DNA of 64,000 nt. Source: Armatimonadota bacterium. Its GTDB lineage: Bacteria; Armatimonadota; HRBIN16. The notes under the pieces are model-generated. The model did not search any database. It was not told the DNA's origin and worked only from the letters and a program-made list of their open reading frames with translations. A program made the translations under genes and the position numbers. Position 1 is the first letter of the stretch. Each line of letters starts with the position of its first letter. The DNA is taken from assembly GCA_026003195.1 (NCBI GenBank), contig BPGU01000002.1, forward strand, positions 744,001 through 808,000, written 5' to 3'. Below are positions 1 through 8,137 of this stretch, in pieces.

Positions 1-1
1 T

Positions 2-1063
2 TTAATGACCTGTCTGAGAGACCGGTAACACGGTGGACGATGTATTCTGCTCTAACTGCTGTGCCAATCGTTTCACTTCTGCCAGACGCTTCTCACGCTC
101 TTGCTGCCTCTCTACCACCCGGCGCATCCCTTCCAGAGACTTCTGAGCTTGTGCCAGAAGGGCGGCGTTTTTTGCCCCTGCCAAACGCTCAGGACGGCGC
201 AGTCCTTCCTCCAGCGCAGCCACCGAACGCTCTGCGTAGCCTAACTGCGCCCAGATGGTTGCCTGCCACAACCACGCTCGCTCCGGCAGAGCGTTGCCTA
301 ACGCCAGTGAACGCAATACGATGCCTTCACCTGCTTCGCCTATCTGCTTCACCGCGTCGAATGCCTCCAACGCCTCCGCGTATCTGCGCTGCCGATACAG
401 GCTCACCCCAAGACAATACCATGCCTGAGCTAATACCACAGGATGGACGCCTTCTTTCATCGCCAGTATCGCCCGGTAGTGGGGTTCCGCTTGCTCAGCC
501 ATACCCTGATACAACCATGCTTCGCCCACTCCCAACAACGCATACGCCGCAGCAGTGCGACCCATGTCGTCACTGCGATTGGAAAGGCTTCGCGCTATCT
601 GTGACAGGCGCGTCTTTGCCTGCTCCAGTAGTTTGTATCTCTGCTCGCCCGGCGCATCTCCCTCCGCCCAGTAGCGGGAGAGATACACGAACCCCGTCTG
701 CAGCAACGCCTCCGCTGCGATGTCGGGCTTGGCACGGGCATCGTCTGCCACCTGCTGAAACAGCCGCTGTGCCTCGTCAAATTGCTTCCCATTGAGCAGG
801 TAATAGGCAACCATCCAGCGGGCTTCTACTCCAGCGGAGGTATTGGGGTAATCTCGCATCAGTTTCTCAAAGAGGGTACGGGCTTCGTCGCGCTTGCCTT
901 GCGCCTTGAGGTCGTATGCCTGTTTGAGCAGGCTGTCTGCGTCAAGAGAGGTGTCTTGCTGAAGGACTACATGAACCAGCAGAGGAGGTGCTGTACCCCC
1001 CCCCGTGACGGGTACACCGCCAGCGCACACCAGGAGCATTGTGCTGATCAGTAAAGCTCTCAT
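2..1063 (-). CDS. secreted TPR-repeat protein
   Basis: Predicted exported protein of 353 residues. The first ~22 residues form a signal peptide (short basic start, hydrophobic core). The rest is helical and looks like tetratricopeptide repeats, for example a segment around residues 45-90 resembling the YbgF/BamD type (QAYDLKAQGKRDEARTLFEK) and repeated A-Y-LG-A patterns at ~170-290. The C-terminus is a charged coiled coil. TPR arrays of this kind usually act as protein-protein scaffolds in the periplasm or at the outer membrane; no catalytic motif is visible. The ATG start has a good GGAGG site 8-12 bases upstream. It is transcribed divergently from the ANTAR regulator. The specific role is unknown. 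Confidence 0.85.
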   Translation of the reverse strand: MRALLISTMLLVCAGGVPVTGGGTAPPLLVHVVLQQDTSLDADSLLKQAYDLKAQGKRDEARTLFEKLMRDYPNTSAGVEARWMVAYYLLNGKQFDEAQRLFQQVADDARAKPDIAAEALLQTGFVYLSRYWAEGDAPGEQRYKLLEQAKTRLSQIARSLSNRSDDMGRTAAAYALLGVGEAWLYQGMAEQAEPHYRAILAMKEGVHPVVLAQAWYCLGVSLYRQRRYAEALEAFDAVKQIGEAGEGIVLRSLALGNALPERAWLWQATIWAQLGYAERSVAALEEGLRRPERLAGAKNAALLAQAQKSLEGMRRVVERQQEREKRLAEVKRLAQQLEQNTSSTVLPVSQTGH

Positions 1064-1146
1064 CGCCGTTCCTCCAGACGAAAGCTTTCCACCCCATATA
1101 TATGCAAGAATCGTACCACAAACGGGGTTTCTGGGGGTTTCACGGG

Positions 1147-1166
1147 AAAAATTTTATAAAATTTTT
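1147..1166. repeat. 20-bp perfect A/T palindrome
   Basis: The 20 bases are A and T only and read identically on both strands (A5 T4 A T A4 T5). The symmetry could serve as an operator, a bent-DNA site or a bidirectional terminator-like hairpin between the two divergent genes. The sequence alone does not decide which. Confidence 0.6.
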
Positions 1167-1352
1167 GCCATTATTGCTGCACAATATGGTTGTCTTGCAA
1201 ATAAGGCAGTATTCTCTTCATCCTTTTTACTCGTCGCAAGCCCCATTGCGCTTTGTAGCGATAGGTCATGGGGTGAGCGCATTCTGGTATCGGTTGACAC
1301 CCCCGCTCGCAGGGGGGCAGCGTCACGTCACCTTTCTCATCAAGCCATGCGG

Positions 1353-1382
1353 TTGCATCTGCCCCCGTGTAAAGCATATAAT
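1353..1382 (+). promoter_or_regulatory. sigma70-type promoter for the ANTAR/kinase operon
   Basis: TTGCAT at 1353-1358 and TATAAT at 1377-1382, separated by 18 bases. Transcription would begin near 1390, about 40 bases before the regulator start codon. Confidence 0.6.
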
Positions 1383-1430
1383 TAAGGTGAACATGGTAAC
1401 GTCATGAAGCACGAAGGAGGGAGCATACGC

Positions 1431-2012
1431 ATGGGCAACGGCACACTTCGTGTCCTGATTGCCGACGACGAACCCATTATCCGGCTGGACCTCAAGAACA
1501 TGCTCGAATCGCTGGGTTACGAGGTTGTCGCCGAGGCGGGTGATGGGGTCTCGGCAGTGGAAGCGGCCCGCACCCTGAAGCCAGATGTGGCCATTCTAGA
1601 CATCAAGATGCCGGGCATGGACGGCATCGACGCGGCGAACGTGCTGAACAGCGAAAAGATTGCGCCGGTAGTACTGCTGACCGCCTTCAGCGATATGGAC
1701 CTGATCAACCGCGCGAAGGAGGCAGGGGTTTTTGCCTATCTGGTGAAACCGTTCCGCGAGAGCGACCTGCGCCCCGCCATTGAGATCGCTATCTCGCGCT
1801 ACAAAGAGTTCCTCGCGCTGGAGGAAGAGGTCAACGAGCTGGAAGACAAGCTGGAGACGCGCAAGCTGATCGAGCGCGCCAAGGGCATCCTGATGGACCA
1901 GTACGGTCTGAAGGAGCAAGAGGCGTTCCGCCGTATTCAGGTACAGAGCATGAACACGCGCAAGTCGATGAAGGAAATCGCCGAAGCCATCATCATTGCG
2001 CATAGTGTGTAG
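1431..2012 (+). CDS. ANTAR-domain response regulator
   Basis: Response regulator of 193 residues with a CheY-like receiver followed by an RNA-binding ANTAR domain. In the receiver the acidic pocket is Asp12-Asp13, the phospho-acceptor Asp57 (ILDIKMPGMDG) and the conserved Lys lies in LVKPF. The ANTAR part (residues ~128-190) shows the typical pattern RKLIERAKGILM, EAFRRIQ, SM..RKSM and EIAEAII. ANTAR regulators such as EutV and AmiR bind RNA hairpins and prevent transcription termination. An ATG at 1404 exists in frame, but the ATG at 1431 is chosen because AAGGAGGG lies 9 bases upstream. It directly abuts the sensor kinase gene, so the two likely form a two-component pair; target RNAs are not identifiable here. 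Confidence 0.95.
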   Translation: MGNGTLRVLIADDEPIIRLDLKNMLESLGYEVVAEAGDGVSAVEAARTLKPDVAILDIKMPGMDGIDAANVLNSEKIAPVVLLTAFSDMDLINRAKEAGVFAYLVKPFRESDLRPAIEIAISRYKEFLALEEEVNELEDKLETRKLIERAKGILMDQYGLKEQEAFRRIQVQSMNTRKSMKEIAEAIIIAHSV

Positions 2013-3836
2013 GTGAACATGCGTTTTCGACCAAACTTGCGACTGCGCAAAACAATGCGCCTGTTCCGCCGCAGCGCACGCGGTGATTCCGCAGAGGACG
2101 TGGCTCCGCTGATAGAGGAGCTGCAGGTCAAAGAGCGTCAACTGCTGGAGGCACAGCACGTCATTCAACAACTTCAGGAACAGCTGGAGGAGCAGGCGGC
2201 GGAAGTGGATGCGCTTCGGCGTATCGGCGCGGCGGTCGGTTCGGCATTCGAGGTGGACGAAACCCTCAACGCGCTGGTGGAAGTGGCTCTGCGCCTTACC
2301 GGCACCGAATCTTGCCATATCTATCTGTTGAACGAGAACCGCACCGAGCTGGTGCTTCGCGCCGCCGATGAAGAGGCACGCCCAATGGTGGGCAAGATTC
2401 GCCTGAAGGTAGGCGAAGGTATCACGGGCTGGGTGGCGCGTGAGAAACGCTACGTGGCGGTGCCCCGCGAAGCATACAAGGACCACCGATTCAAGTACTT
2501 CCCCGAAATGCGTGAGGGCGAATACGAGTCCATGCTGGCAGTGCCCTTACTGCACAACAACGAAGTCATAGGCGTGATTAACGTACGCACCCATCGCCCG
2601 CACGAGTACAGCCGCAACCAGGTGCGCATCCTCTCCAACATCGCTGCGCAGGTGGCAGGGGTTATCGAACGCTCTCGGCGGCTGCAACAGCTGGAGCGAC
2701 GCGCCGAACAGGTTTCTACCCTCACCGAAATCACCCGCCAAATTGCCAGCAACCTCTATCTGGAAGAGATACTGCAGTTTCTGGTGAACATGACCGCGCA
2801 GGCGATGGGCTATAAAGTGTGCACGGTAATGCTTGTGGAAGAGGAACGTCAGGAGCTGGTGCTCAAAGCCACCTCCAGCAAGAGCCAGGAATACATCTCC
2901 AAGCCGAACATCCCCCTCGGGGAGAGCATTGCCGGACGCGCGGCACAACAGGGACGCATTATCACCGTGCAAGACGTGAAAGAGCACCCAGAGTATCAGT
3001 TCGCCGACATCGCCGCCAAGGAGGGGCTGTGCTCCCTAGCGTGCATCCCACTGCGCACTAAAGGCAAGACGCTGGGAGTGCTGAATTGTTACACCGAGCG
3101 TCCGCATCACTTTACGGAAGAGGAGATGAACGTGCTGATGGCACTGGCGAATCAGGCGGCAGTAGCGGTAGAGCACGCCAAGCTGAGCCTGCGCTCCGCC
3201 ATCCTGCAGGAAATGCACCACCGCGTGAAAAACAACCTCCAGCAGATTGCCAGCCTGCTGCGCCTGCAGATGCACTATGCGGAAGGAGCCAGCGCGAAAG
3301 AGGTGCTCAACGAAAGCCTCAGTCGTATCCTCGCCATCGCCACCGTGCATGATTTGCTTTCGCGCGAGGACCTGGACATGGTGCCCATCAAACGGCTGGC
3401 GGAAACCATCCTCTTCCACACCCAGCAGGGTTTGATCCCGCCACACAAACGGATAGAAACTCGTGTCGTCGGCGACGACTTCCTGCTGCCGCTACAGCAG
3501 GCAACCTCTTTTGCACTTATACTGAACGAGCTGGTGCAAAACGCCGTGGAGCACGGTTTCCGCGAACTGGACAGCGGACGCATTATCGTAACCGTCCGTG
3601 AGGAACCCGAACGCTACCGCTTGACCGTGGTGAACGATGGCACGCCGTTGCCCGAAAGCTTCGACCCACGCAAGACGATGACATTAGGCTTGCGCATCGT
3701 GGATGACCTGGTACGGGGTGGGCTGCACGGTACGTTTGACCTTTTCAACTGTGAAGAGGGTATCTGTGCACAGGTGATTTTTCCTAAGGGAGACAGCTCT
3801 GCAAACGCTAATTGGAGGCCGCGAGGACATGAATGA
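2013..3836 (+). CDS. GAF/GAF/HisKA_2 sensor histidine kinase
   Basis: Soluble sensor kinase of 607 residues with no membrane segment. Order: coiled coil (~30-75), GAF domain 1 (~75-215), GAF domain 2 (~230-390), a HisKA_2-type dimerisation domain with the phospho-acceptor His in MHHRVKNNLQQIASLL (~405), and a C-terminal HATPase domain with the N-box FALILNELVQNAVEHGF. HisKA_2 kinases are the known partners of ANTAR regulators (EutW/EutV), and here the gene starts immediately after the regulator stop. The start is a GTG (2013), with an ATG two codons later (2019); neither has a strong ribosome site, suggesting translational coupling. The GAF ligand is unknown. The 3' end overlaps the next gene by 8 bases. 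Confidence 0.95.
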   Translation: MNMRFRPNLRLRKTMRLFRRSARGDSAEDVAPLIEELQVKERQLLEAQHVIQQLQEQLEEQAAEVDALRRIGAAVGSAFEVDETLNALVEVALRLTGTESCHIYLLNENRTELVLRAADEEARPMVGKIRLKVGEGITGWVAREKRYVAVPREAYKDHRFKYFPEMREGEYESMLAVPLLHNNEVIGVINVRTHRPHEYSRNQVRILSNIAAQVAGVIERSRRLQQLERRAEQVSTLTEITRQIASNLYLEEILQFLVNMTAQAMGYKVCTVMLVEEERQELVLKATSSKSQEYISKPNIPLGESIAGRAAQQGRIITVQDVKEHPEYQFADIAAKEGLCSLACIPLRTKGKTLGVLNCYTERPHHFTEEEMNVLMALANQAAVAVEHAKLSLRSAILQEMHHRVKNNLQQIASLLRLQMHYAEGASAKEVLNESLSRILAIATVHDLLSREDLDMVPIKRLAETILFHTQQGLIPPHKRIETRVVGDDFLLPLQQATSFALILNELVQNAVEHGFRELDSGRIIVTVREEPERYRLTVVNDGTPLPESFDPRKTMTLGLRIVDDLVRGGLHGTFDLFNCEEGICAQVIFPKGDSSANANWRPRGHE

Positions 3837-4536
3837 TGCTCTGAAACAGATTTACGAACTGCAAAAGGTGGATGTCCTGCTGGCGCATGTGGCATCACGT
3901 CTGCGCAAGCTGGATAGCGGTGAGGTGTTGAAACAGGCGGCAGAAGCAGCTGCCGCAGGCTACGAAAAAGCGGTTGCCGAGCACAAACGTCTGACCACCG
4001 ACCTGCACGACGCCGAACTGGAACTGCGCTCGGTGGAAGAGAAGCTGAAAAGCTTCGAGCAGAAACTGTGGAGCGGAACGGTGCGCAACCCGAAGGAGCT
4101 GGAGAACCTGGAGAAAGAGGTCAGCGCGCTCAAGCGTCAGCGTTCCCGTCTGGACGAGCGAGTGCTCCAGCTGATGGATGCCGTAGAATCCTCCGAGAAA
4201 GCGTTAGAGCAAGCGCAGAAACAGAAAGAGGAGACCGCGCAGACCTACCAGAAGCACTTGGAAGCCTATCTCGCGGAGAAACGCAAACTGGAAGCGGAAG
4301 GCGTTCGTCTCAAGCAGGAGCGGCAGAAACTGGCATTGCAGTGTGACCCCCAGCTGTTGCAGCGATACGAGTCCATCCGCCAGCGGCACGGAGGAGTCGG
4401 TATCTCGCGGGTGGAGGGTGATTCCTGTGTGATGTGCCACACCCGAATCAGCACCAGTGCCTTACGAGCCATCAAGAGCGGACAAATCGTGCAGTGCGAA
4501 AACTGCCAGCGATTGCTGTATATCGAGGGAGCTTAG
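3829..4536 (+). CDS. coiled-coil zinc-ribbon protein (CT398/CdsZ-like)
   Basis: Protein of 235 residues. Residues ~5-175 form a long antiparallel coiled coil rich in Glu, Lys, Leu and Gln. The C-terminus is a four-cysteine zinc ribbon (CVMCHTRIS... and CENCQRLL). This is the architecture of the C4-type zinc-ribbon family (formerly DUF164), widespread in bacteria and linked in some species to secretion or nucleic-acid-associated roles. GGAGG sits 10 bases before the ATG, and the gene overlaps the kinase stop by 8 bases, so it belongs to the same operon. A direct functional link with the two-component pair is inference only. Confidence 0.88.
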   Translation: MNDALKQIYELQKVDVLLAHVASRLRKLDSGEVLKQAAEAAAAGYEKAVAEHKRLTTDLHDAELELRSVEEKLKSFEQKLWSGTVRNPKELENLEKEVSALKRQRSRLDERVLQLMDAVESSEKALEQAQKQKEETAQTYQKHLEAYLAEKRKLEAEGVRLKQERQKLALQCDPQLLQRYESIRQRHGGVGISRVEGDSCVMCHTRISTSALRAIKSGQIVQCENCQRLLYIEGA

Positions 4537-4539
4537 AAA

Positions 4540-5436
4540 ATGGTAGAAGTGCTGGAAGGAGACTGCGTCTATCATCTCCGCTCGCTTTGTCAGAGAGGGG
4601 AACAGTTTCATCTCACCTTCCTGGACCCTCCTTTCAACCAGGGCAAGGAATACGACTTCTTTGAGGATAACTTGCCACCGGAGACCTACTGGCAGTGGAT
4701 GGAACATGTTTGCCAACTAGTCTATCGCTGTTCTGCACCCGGAGCAGCCATCTACTTCATGCAGCGCGAGAAGAATACCGAACAGGTGCTCAGAGTGCTT
4801 AGAGAGACGGGATGGACGCTACAGAACCTGATTATCTGGCTCAAAAAGACCTCTGCCGTACCCAGTACTATTCGCTTTGGGAAACAGTATCAAATTATTG
4901 CCTTTGCCACCAAAGGTGAGACTCCGCGCGTCTTTCACCGCCTGCGCATCGACGCCCCACTGCGCCCCGAACATCGTCAACCGCGAGAGGACGGAGTGTT
5001 CGTCACCGATTGCTGGGATGATATTCGCGAGCTCACGTCAGGATACTTTGCCGGCGACGAAGCGTTGCGCACGCCAACCGGTGAGCGTTTCCACAAACAG
5101 CAATCTCCGATAGCCCTTCTACTACGCATTCTTTTGTCTTCTACTCATCCCGGCGACTGGGTGCTGGATCCGTTTGCAGGCACCGGAACGACCGGGGTGG
5201 TCGCCGAGCAGCTGGGGCGCCACTGCGTGCTGATAGAGAACGCCCCGCGCAATGTAGAGATGATTCGCTGGAGGCTGGAGGTGCAAAGACCCGCCGATTC
5301 GATAGACAAATGGCGCCACTATTATCGCTTTACCCCGAATCTGGACGAAATCTGGCCTGCGGAAGGCACGCGGGCATGGGGTAGAGAGAAGCAAATGGCG
5401 CTTTTCGAGGAGCACAGGGTATATGGGGATCATTAA
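4540..5436 (+). CDS. site-specific DNA methyltransferase (type II, beta class)
   Basis: DNA methyltransferase of 298 residues. The catalytic motif IV is DPPF (Asp29-Phe32, in LTFLDPPFNQG), which favours N6-adenine methylation. The SAM-binding motif I, DPFAGTGTTG, lies near residue 205, after motif IV; this permuted order defines the beta class. The intervening region must hold target recognition. GAGGGA lies 9 bases before the ATG, inside the end of the zinc-ribbon gene. The next gene overlaps it by 14 bases and looks like a restriction endonuclease, so this is probably the protective half of a type II restriction-modification system. The recognition sequence cannot be told from the sequence. 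Confidence 0.92.
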   Translation: MVEVLEGDCVYHLRSLCQRGEQFHLTFLDPPFNQGKEYDFFEDNLPPETYWQWMEHVCQLVYRCSAPGAAIYFMQREKNTEQVLRVLRETGWTLQNLIIWLKKTSAVPSTIRFGKQYQIIAFATKGETPRVFHRLRIDAPLRPEHRQPREDGVFVTDCWDDIRELTSGYFAGDEALRTPTGERFHKQQSPIALLLRILLSSTHPGDWVLDPFAGTGTTGVVAEQLGRHCVLIENAPRNVEMIRWRLEVQRPADSIDKWRHYYRFTPNLDEIWPAEGTRAWGREKQMALFEEHRVYGDH

Positions 5437-6475
5437 ATGTTTTCTCGACATCGCCAACGATTTGCGACAGGGTAAAAAAGACCTGACAACCTATCCCCTG
5501 GATATGTTGGCTGCCAGTCACGACAACTACGCTTATATTGGTAATCGCAGGACCCTCAGGGAAAAGGTACTGACACTGAGTTCGCGTTTGCGCACCCGGA
5601 TAAGCGGTTTGAGAGACGTACAGCACCCTTCAGAAAATGATACAGAAGAACAATGGGCTGCCTGGTGGTATGGTAGCAAGGATTGGGCGAAAAACTCCGG
5701 AGTTTTCCCCGACTTTGTGCTTGCTTGTGTGCGAGAAGAGATGGATTACTACTGGAGAGGAGCATTGTTGGAACTGAAGGACTCAAAAGGCGACTCTGTA
5801 GCCTCGTTCAACAGCACTTTACCTTCTGCGACCCAAAAATTTGAGAGCCTGCCTAAAATCGTACAGGATGCTACCTTCCGATACGATTTACCATCCTCTC
5901 AGCTCTGTGATTATCCTCAGGTACGGAGATGCTTTTACTTAGTAAGAACAAGAGCCGAGCACCCTGTGGAGGTCCGCGTTTCCCTGGTGGAAGGCACTTT
6001 CTTCGAAACACTACCAACCGACGAGCTGCTACGCGAGGTATGGAAGCAGCTGCTCATTGAATCTGGGTTGCCCCAGGAGCAGGCAGACGAGGTTGTTGAG
6101 AAACTCAGCTCCCTGGATAGGGAGGAAGTTGCTATCAGTCGGCACATAGAAAAAGCATCTATCAAACCCCGTCTACGCATCATGAGTGAGGTGGAAAGCG
6201 ATGGGAATCCGCACACATATCGTGAAATCCCGCCTCGCACATTGAACCTCATTGTGAAGACTCCTGTCGTCGAGCAGGCTAGTGACAGCGATGCATGGCT
6301 TCTGCAGAGCATGGAGTGGTTCCTCCAGCAAGCGCAGGCTGAGGGATTGACAGTAGAAAACGCAGATATCCCCAAAATCACCTTTATGGTTGGACGGGAA
6401 AAGATTTCCGTTGACCTTCGCTGCATCGTCCACCGCCGTAATGGCAGGCATCTTGTGCTCCAGTACCAGCATTAA
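5423..6475 (+). CDS. putative type II restriction endonuclease (PD-(D/E)XK)
   Basis: Protein of 350 residues with no strongly recognisable family, but with a PD-(D/E)XK-like core: Pro96-Asp97 (GVFPDF), a 19-residue spacer, then Glu117-Leu-Lys119 (LLELKDSKG), followed by SFNSTLPS. A hydrophobic strand before ELK fits the nuclease fold. It overlaps the upstream adenine methyltransferase by 14 bases, the classic arrangement of a type II system, with GAGGA ~11 bases before the ATG. Base composition is visibly more AT-rich than the neighbours, in keeping with horizontal acquisition. Family assignment is inference from motif plus context. Confidence 0.72.
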   Translation: MGIIKCFLDIANDLRQGKKDLTTYPLDMLAASHDNYAYIGNRRTLREKVLTLSSRLRTRISGLRDVQHPSENDTEEQWAAWWYGSKDWAKNSGVFPDFVLACVREEMDYYWRGALLELKDSKGDSVASFNSTLPSATQKFESLPKIVQDATFRYDLPSSQLCDYPQVRRCFYLVRTRAEHPVEVRVSLVEGTFFETLPTDELLREVWKQLLIESGLPQEQADEVVEKLSSLDREEVAISRHIEKASIKPRLRIMSEVESDGNPHTYREIPPRTLNLIVKTPVVEQASDSDAWLLQSMEWFLQQAQAEGLTVENADIPKITFMVGREKISVDLRCIVHRRNGRHLVLQYQH

Positions 6476-6541
6476 ATAGCAGGAGAGCACTTAGTGCATT
6501 GCGAACCTTTCGCCTGTGAAAACGGATGGGGAGGAACATCG

Positions 6542-7099
6542 ATGCGTCACCCACAGATTGTGCAGGCAGACCGTTCGGTGCTGGTGGTTGTGGATATGCA
6601 GGAGCCTTTCCTGCGCCATATCTTCGAGCGCGAGCGGGTCATCGAGAAGTCTCGCTTGCTGATTCAATCCGCGAACGTGCTGAAGGTTCCGGTCATCGCC
6701 ACCCTGCAATATGCCCAGAAGATGGGAGGCGTCATCCCCGAAATCGCCGAGGTGCTTCCCGAAGGTTGCGAGCCGATAGACAAGATGTGCTTCAGCTGCT
6801 ACGGTTCCGAGCCGTTCCGCGCGGCGCTGATGGCGAGCGAGCGCACGCAGGTGGTGCTCTGTGGCGTGGAGGCGCACATCTGTGTAACACAGACCGCTCT
6901 GGACGCACAGGCGGCGGGCTTTCAGGTGCACGTGGCAGAGGATGCTGTGAGTTCGCGATCGCGAGAGGACTGGCAAATCGCCATGCGTCGGCTACGCCAT
7001 GCAGAGGTAGTGGTGACTTGTGCGGAGTCGGTGGCCTACGAGTGGCTGGTTCAGGCGGGCACCGACGAGTTCCGGCAGATACTGCAGCTGGTGAAGTGA
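6542..7099 (+). CDS. isochorismatase-family cysteine hydrolase
   Basis: Cytosolic hydrolase of 185 residues of the isochorismatase/nicotinamidase superfamily. The catalytic triad is readable: Asp18 (VVVDMQEPF), Lys81 (IDKMCFSCY) and Cys114 (CGVEAHICVTQ). Such enzymes hydrolyse amides or vinyl ethers such as nicotinamide or isochorismate; the substrate here is not evident. A longer in-frame start at 6494 is possible, but the ATG at 6542 has GGGGAGGA 6 bases upstream and begins where family members begin. It is not clearly operonic with the restriction genes upstream. Confidence 0.9.
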   Translation: MRHPQIVQADRSVLVVVDMQEPFLRHIFERERVIEKSRLLIQSANVLKVPVIATLQYAQKMGGVIPEIAEVLPEGCEPIDKMCFSCYGSEPFRAALMASERTQVVLCGVEAHICVTQTALDAQAAGFQVHVAEDAVSSRSREDWQIAMRRLRHAEVVVTCAESVAYEWLVQAGTDEFRQILQLVK

Positions 7100-7102
7100 A
7101 GC

Positions 7103-7129
7103 AAAACGCCCTCCGCAATGCGGAGGGCG
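7103..7129 (-). terminator. Rho-independent terminator of tRNA-Glu
   Basis: A perfect 10-bp stem (7107-7116 with 7120-7129) and a three-base loop. On the minus strand it is followed by TTTT (7103-7106). It lies just after the 3' end of the minus-strand tRNA; on the plus strand there is no T tract. Confidence 0.8.
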
Positions 7130-7133
7130 CACC

Positions 7134-7210
7134 TGGTAGCCCCAGGGGGATTCGAACCCCCGATCTCCTGGCTGAGAACCAGGTGTCCTAGTCCACTAGA
7201 CGATGGGGCC
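7134..7210 (-). tRNA. tRNA-Glu (anticodon CTC)
   Basis: Complete cloverleaf on the minus strand, 77 bases including an encoded CCA (complement of 7134-7136). The 5' end GGCCCCATCGTCTAG is typical of bacterial tRNA-Glu. The anticodon stem is CCTGG/CCAGG with loop TTCTCAG, giving anticodon CTC (complement of 7174-7176). The T arm is GGGGG-TTCGAAT-CCCCC. The first acceptor pair is G-U. The unit has its own promoter and terminator. Confidence 0.97.
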
Positions 7211-7225
7211 CCGTTGCCGGATAGC

Positions 7226-7255
7226 ATTATACAATAGCTTCCGGCAGTTTGTCAA
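7226..7255 (-). promoter_or_regulatory. strong promoter for tRNA-Glu
   Basis: On the minus strand, TTGACA (7255-7250) and TATAAT (7231-7226), both full consensus, with an 18-base spacer. The -10 box ends 15 bases before the tRNA 5' end. Confidence 0.85.
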
Positions 7256-7263
7256 CCTCTGGC

Positions 7264-7304
7264 AAAAACAAACCTCAGGGCAAGTATCCTCCAGCCCTGA
7301 GGTT
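7264..7304 (-). terminator. Rho-independent terminator of the LTXXQ-like gene
   Basis: An 11-bp perfect stem (7271-7281 with 7294-7304) and a 12-base loop. On the minus strand it is followed by TTGTTTTTG. It sits about 10 bases beyond the stop codon of the LTXXQ-like gene and upstream of the tRNA-Glu promoter. Confidence 0.85.
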
Positions 7305-7313
7305 GTCCGCAAG

Positions 7314-8084
7314 CTAGAGCTCGCGAGGACCGCCTCCCTGCCCCGGAGGTCCACCCGGTCCCATGCCACGACCGCCTCCGGGCGCACGAGGCCCCATGCC
7401 CGGACCGCCAAAGGGTCCGCGTGGAAACTGGAATGGCTTGCCCTGCATCTTCTGCCACTGCTCCTGCTGCTGGGCGGTCAGTACAGCCAGCAGATCCTTG
7501 TCCATCTGCTGGCGCAGCTGCTGCATCTGCTGGAACATCGCCTGGCGGTCTGCGTTGGGTCCCCCGCCCTGCTGCCACAACTGCATCTGCTTCTGGCGGT
7601 ACTGCTCCATGATGCTGCTGACCCTCTTCTTCTGGTCGTCGCTCAGGTTCAACTCTTTCGCGACATCGGGGCGCATCAGAGCAGACGGACCCTCCGCTTG
7701 AAGCTGCAGTTCACGCAGGCGGCTCTTCTGGGCAGGCTGCAGGATTTTGCTCATGCCCTCATCCCATTTCTGCATCGCCTGCTGCATCATCTGCTGTCGC
7801 TGTTCGGGAGTAGCCTCACGCATCTGCTGCATGAGCGCCTGCATCTGCTCGCGCTGCTGCATCATCAGTTGCTGAATCTGCTGCATCTGCTGCTCGGTGA
7901 GACCGATTTCTTTCTGCACCTCCGGCATCATCAGCAACCCGAAACCGCCACCCATGCCGAATCCCATGCCAAAGCCCATCCCCGGTCCCATGCCGCGGCG
8001 TCCACCCGGTCCACCGGGACCCGGCTGCGCCAGTGCCACACTCACAAGCGCCAGCGTGAGAAACACCACCATCAGTTTTTTCAT
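7314..8084 (-). CDS. Met/Gln-rich periplasmic LTXXQ-like protein
   Basis: Exported protein of 256 residues. The signal peptide ends near AL-AQPGPGG. Next comes a low-complexity Gly/Met stretch (GMGPGMGFGMG) and then a helical region rich in Gln and Met with Spy/CpxP-like signatures: IGLTEQQMQQIQQL, LNLSDDQKKRVSSIM and LAVLTAQQQEQWQKM. A Gly/Pro-rich tail follows. Spy-type proteins are periplasmic chaperones or stress sensors; the Met-rich segment could bind metal, but that is speculation. The start at 8084 is preferred over 8102 because GGAGGTGAGAG directly precedes it. A divergent peroxiredoxin gene follows. Confidence 0.82.
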   Translation of the reverse strand: MKKLMVVFLTLALVSVALAQPGPGGPGGRRGMGPGMGFGMGFGMGGGFGLLMMPEVQKEIGLTEQQMQQIQQLMMQQREQMQALMQQMREATPEQRQQMMQQAMQKWDEGMSKILQPAQKSRLRELQLQAEGPSALMRPDVAKELNLSDDQKKRVSSIMEQYRQKQMQLWQQGGGPNADRQAMFQQMQQLRQQMDKDLLAVLTAQQQEQWQKMQGKPFQFPRGPFGGPGMGPRAPGGGRGMGPGGPPGQGGGPREL

Positions 8085-8137
8085 ATCTCTCACCTCCTGC
8101 ATTTAATGACGCATTCCACGCACATCGGTTATAGTCC

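Larger units (their letters stand above)
1064..1430. other. intergenic region between divergent genes
   Basis: This 367-bp stretch separates the TPR gene (minus) from the ANTAR regulator (plus). It has an A/T-only palindrome at 1147-1166, a GC hairpin (five C at 1300-1304 pairing with five G at 1312-1316) and a promoter at 1353-1382. Short reading frames here have neither ribosome sites nor protein-like composition, so no gene is called. Confidence 0.6.

Noticed and set aside
1294-1299. TTGACA upstream of the ANTAR gene
   Set aside because: No acceptable -10 box at 15-19 bases; the promoter at 1353-1382 is better placed.
1596-2486. Open frame of 296 codons opposite the ANTAR regulator and kinase
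   Set aside because: Leu/His-rich shadow that crosses the boundary of two real genes.
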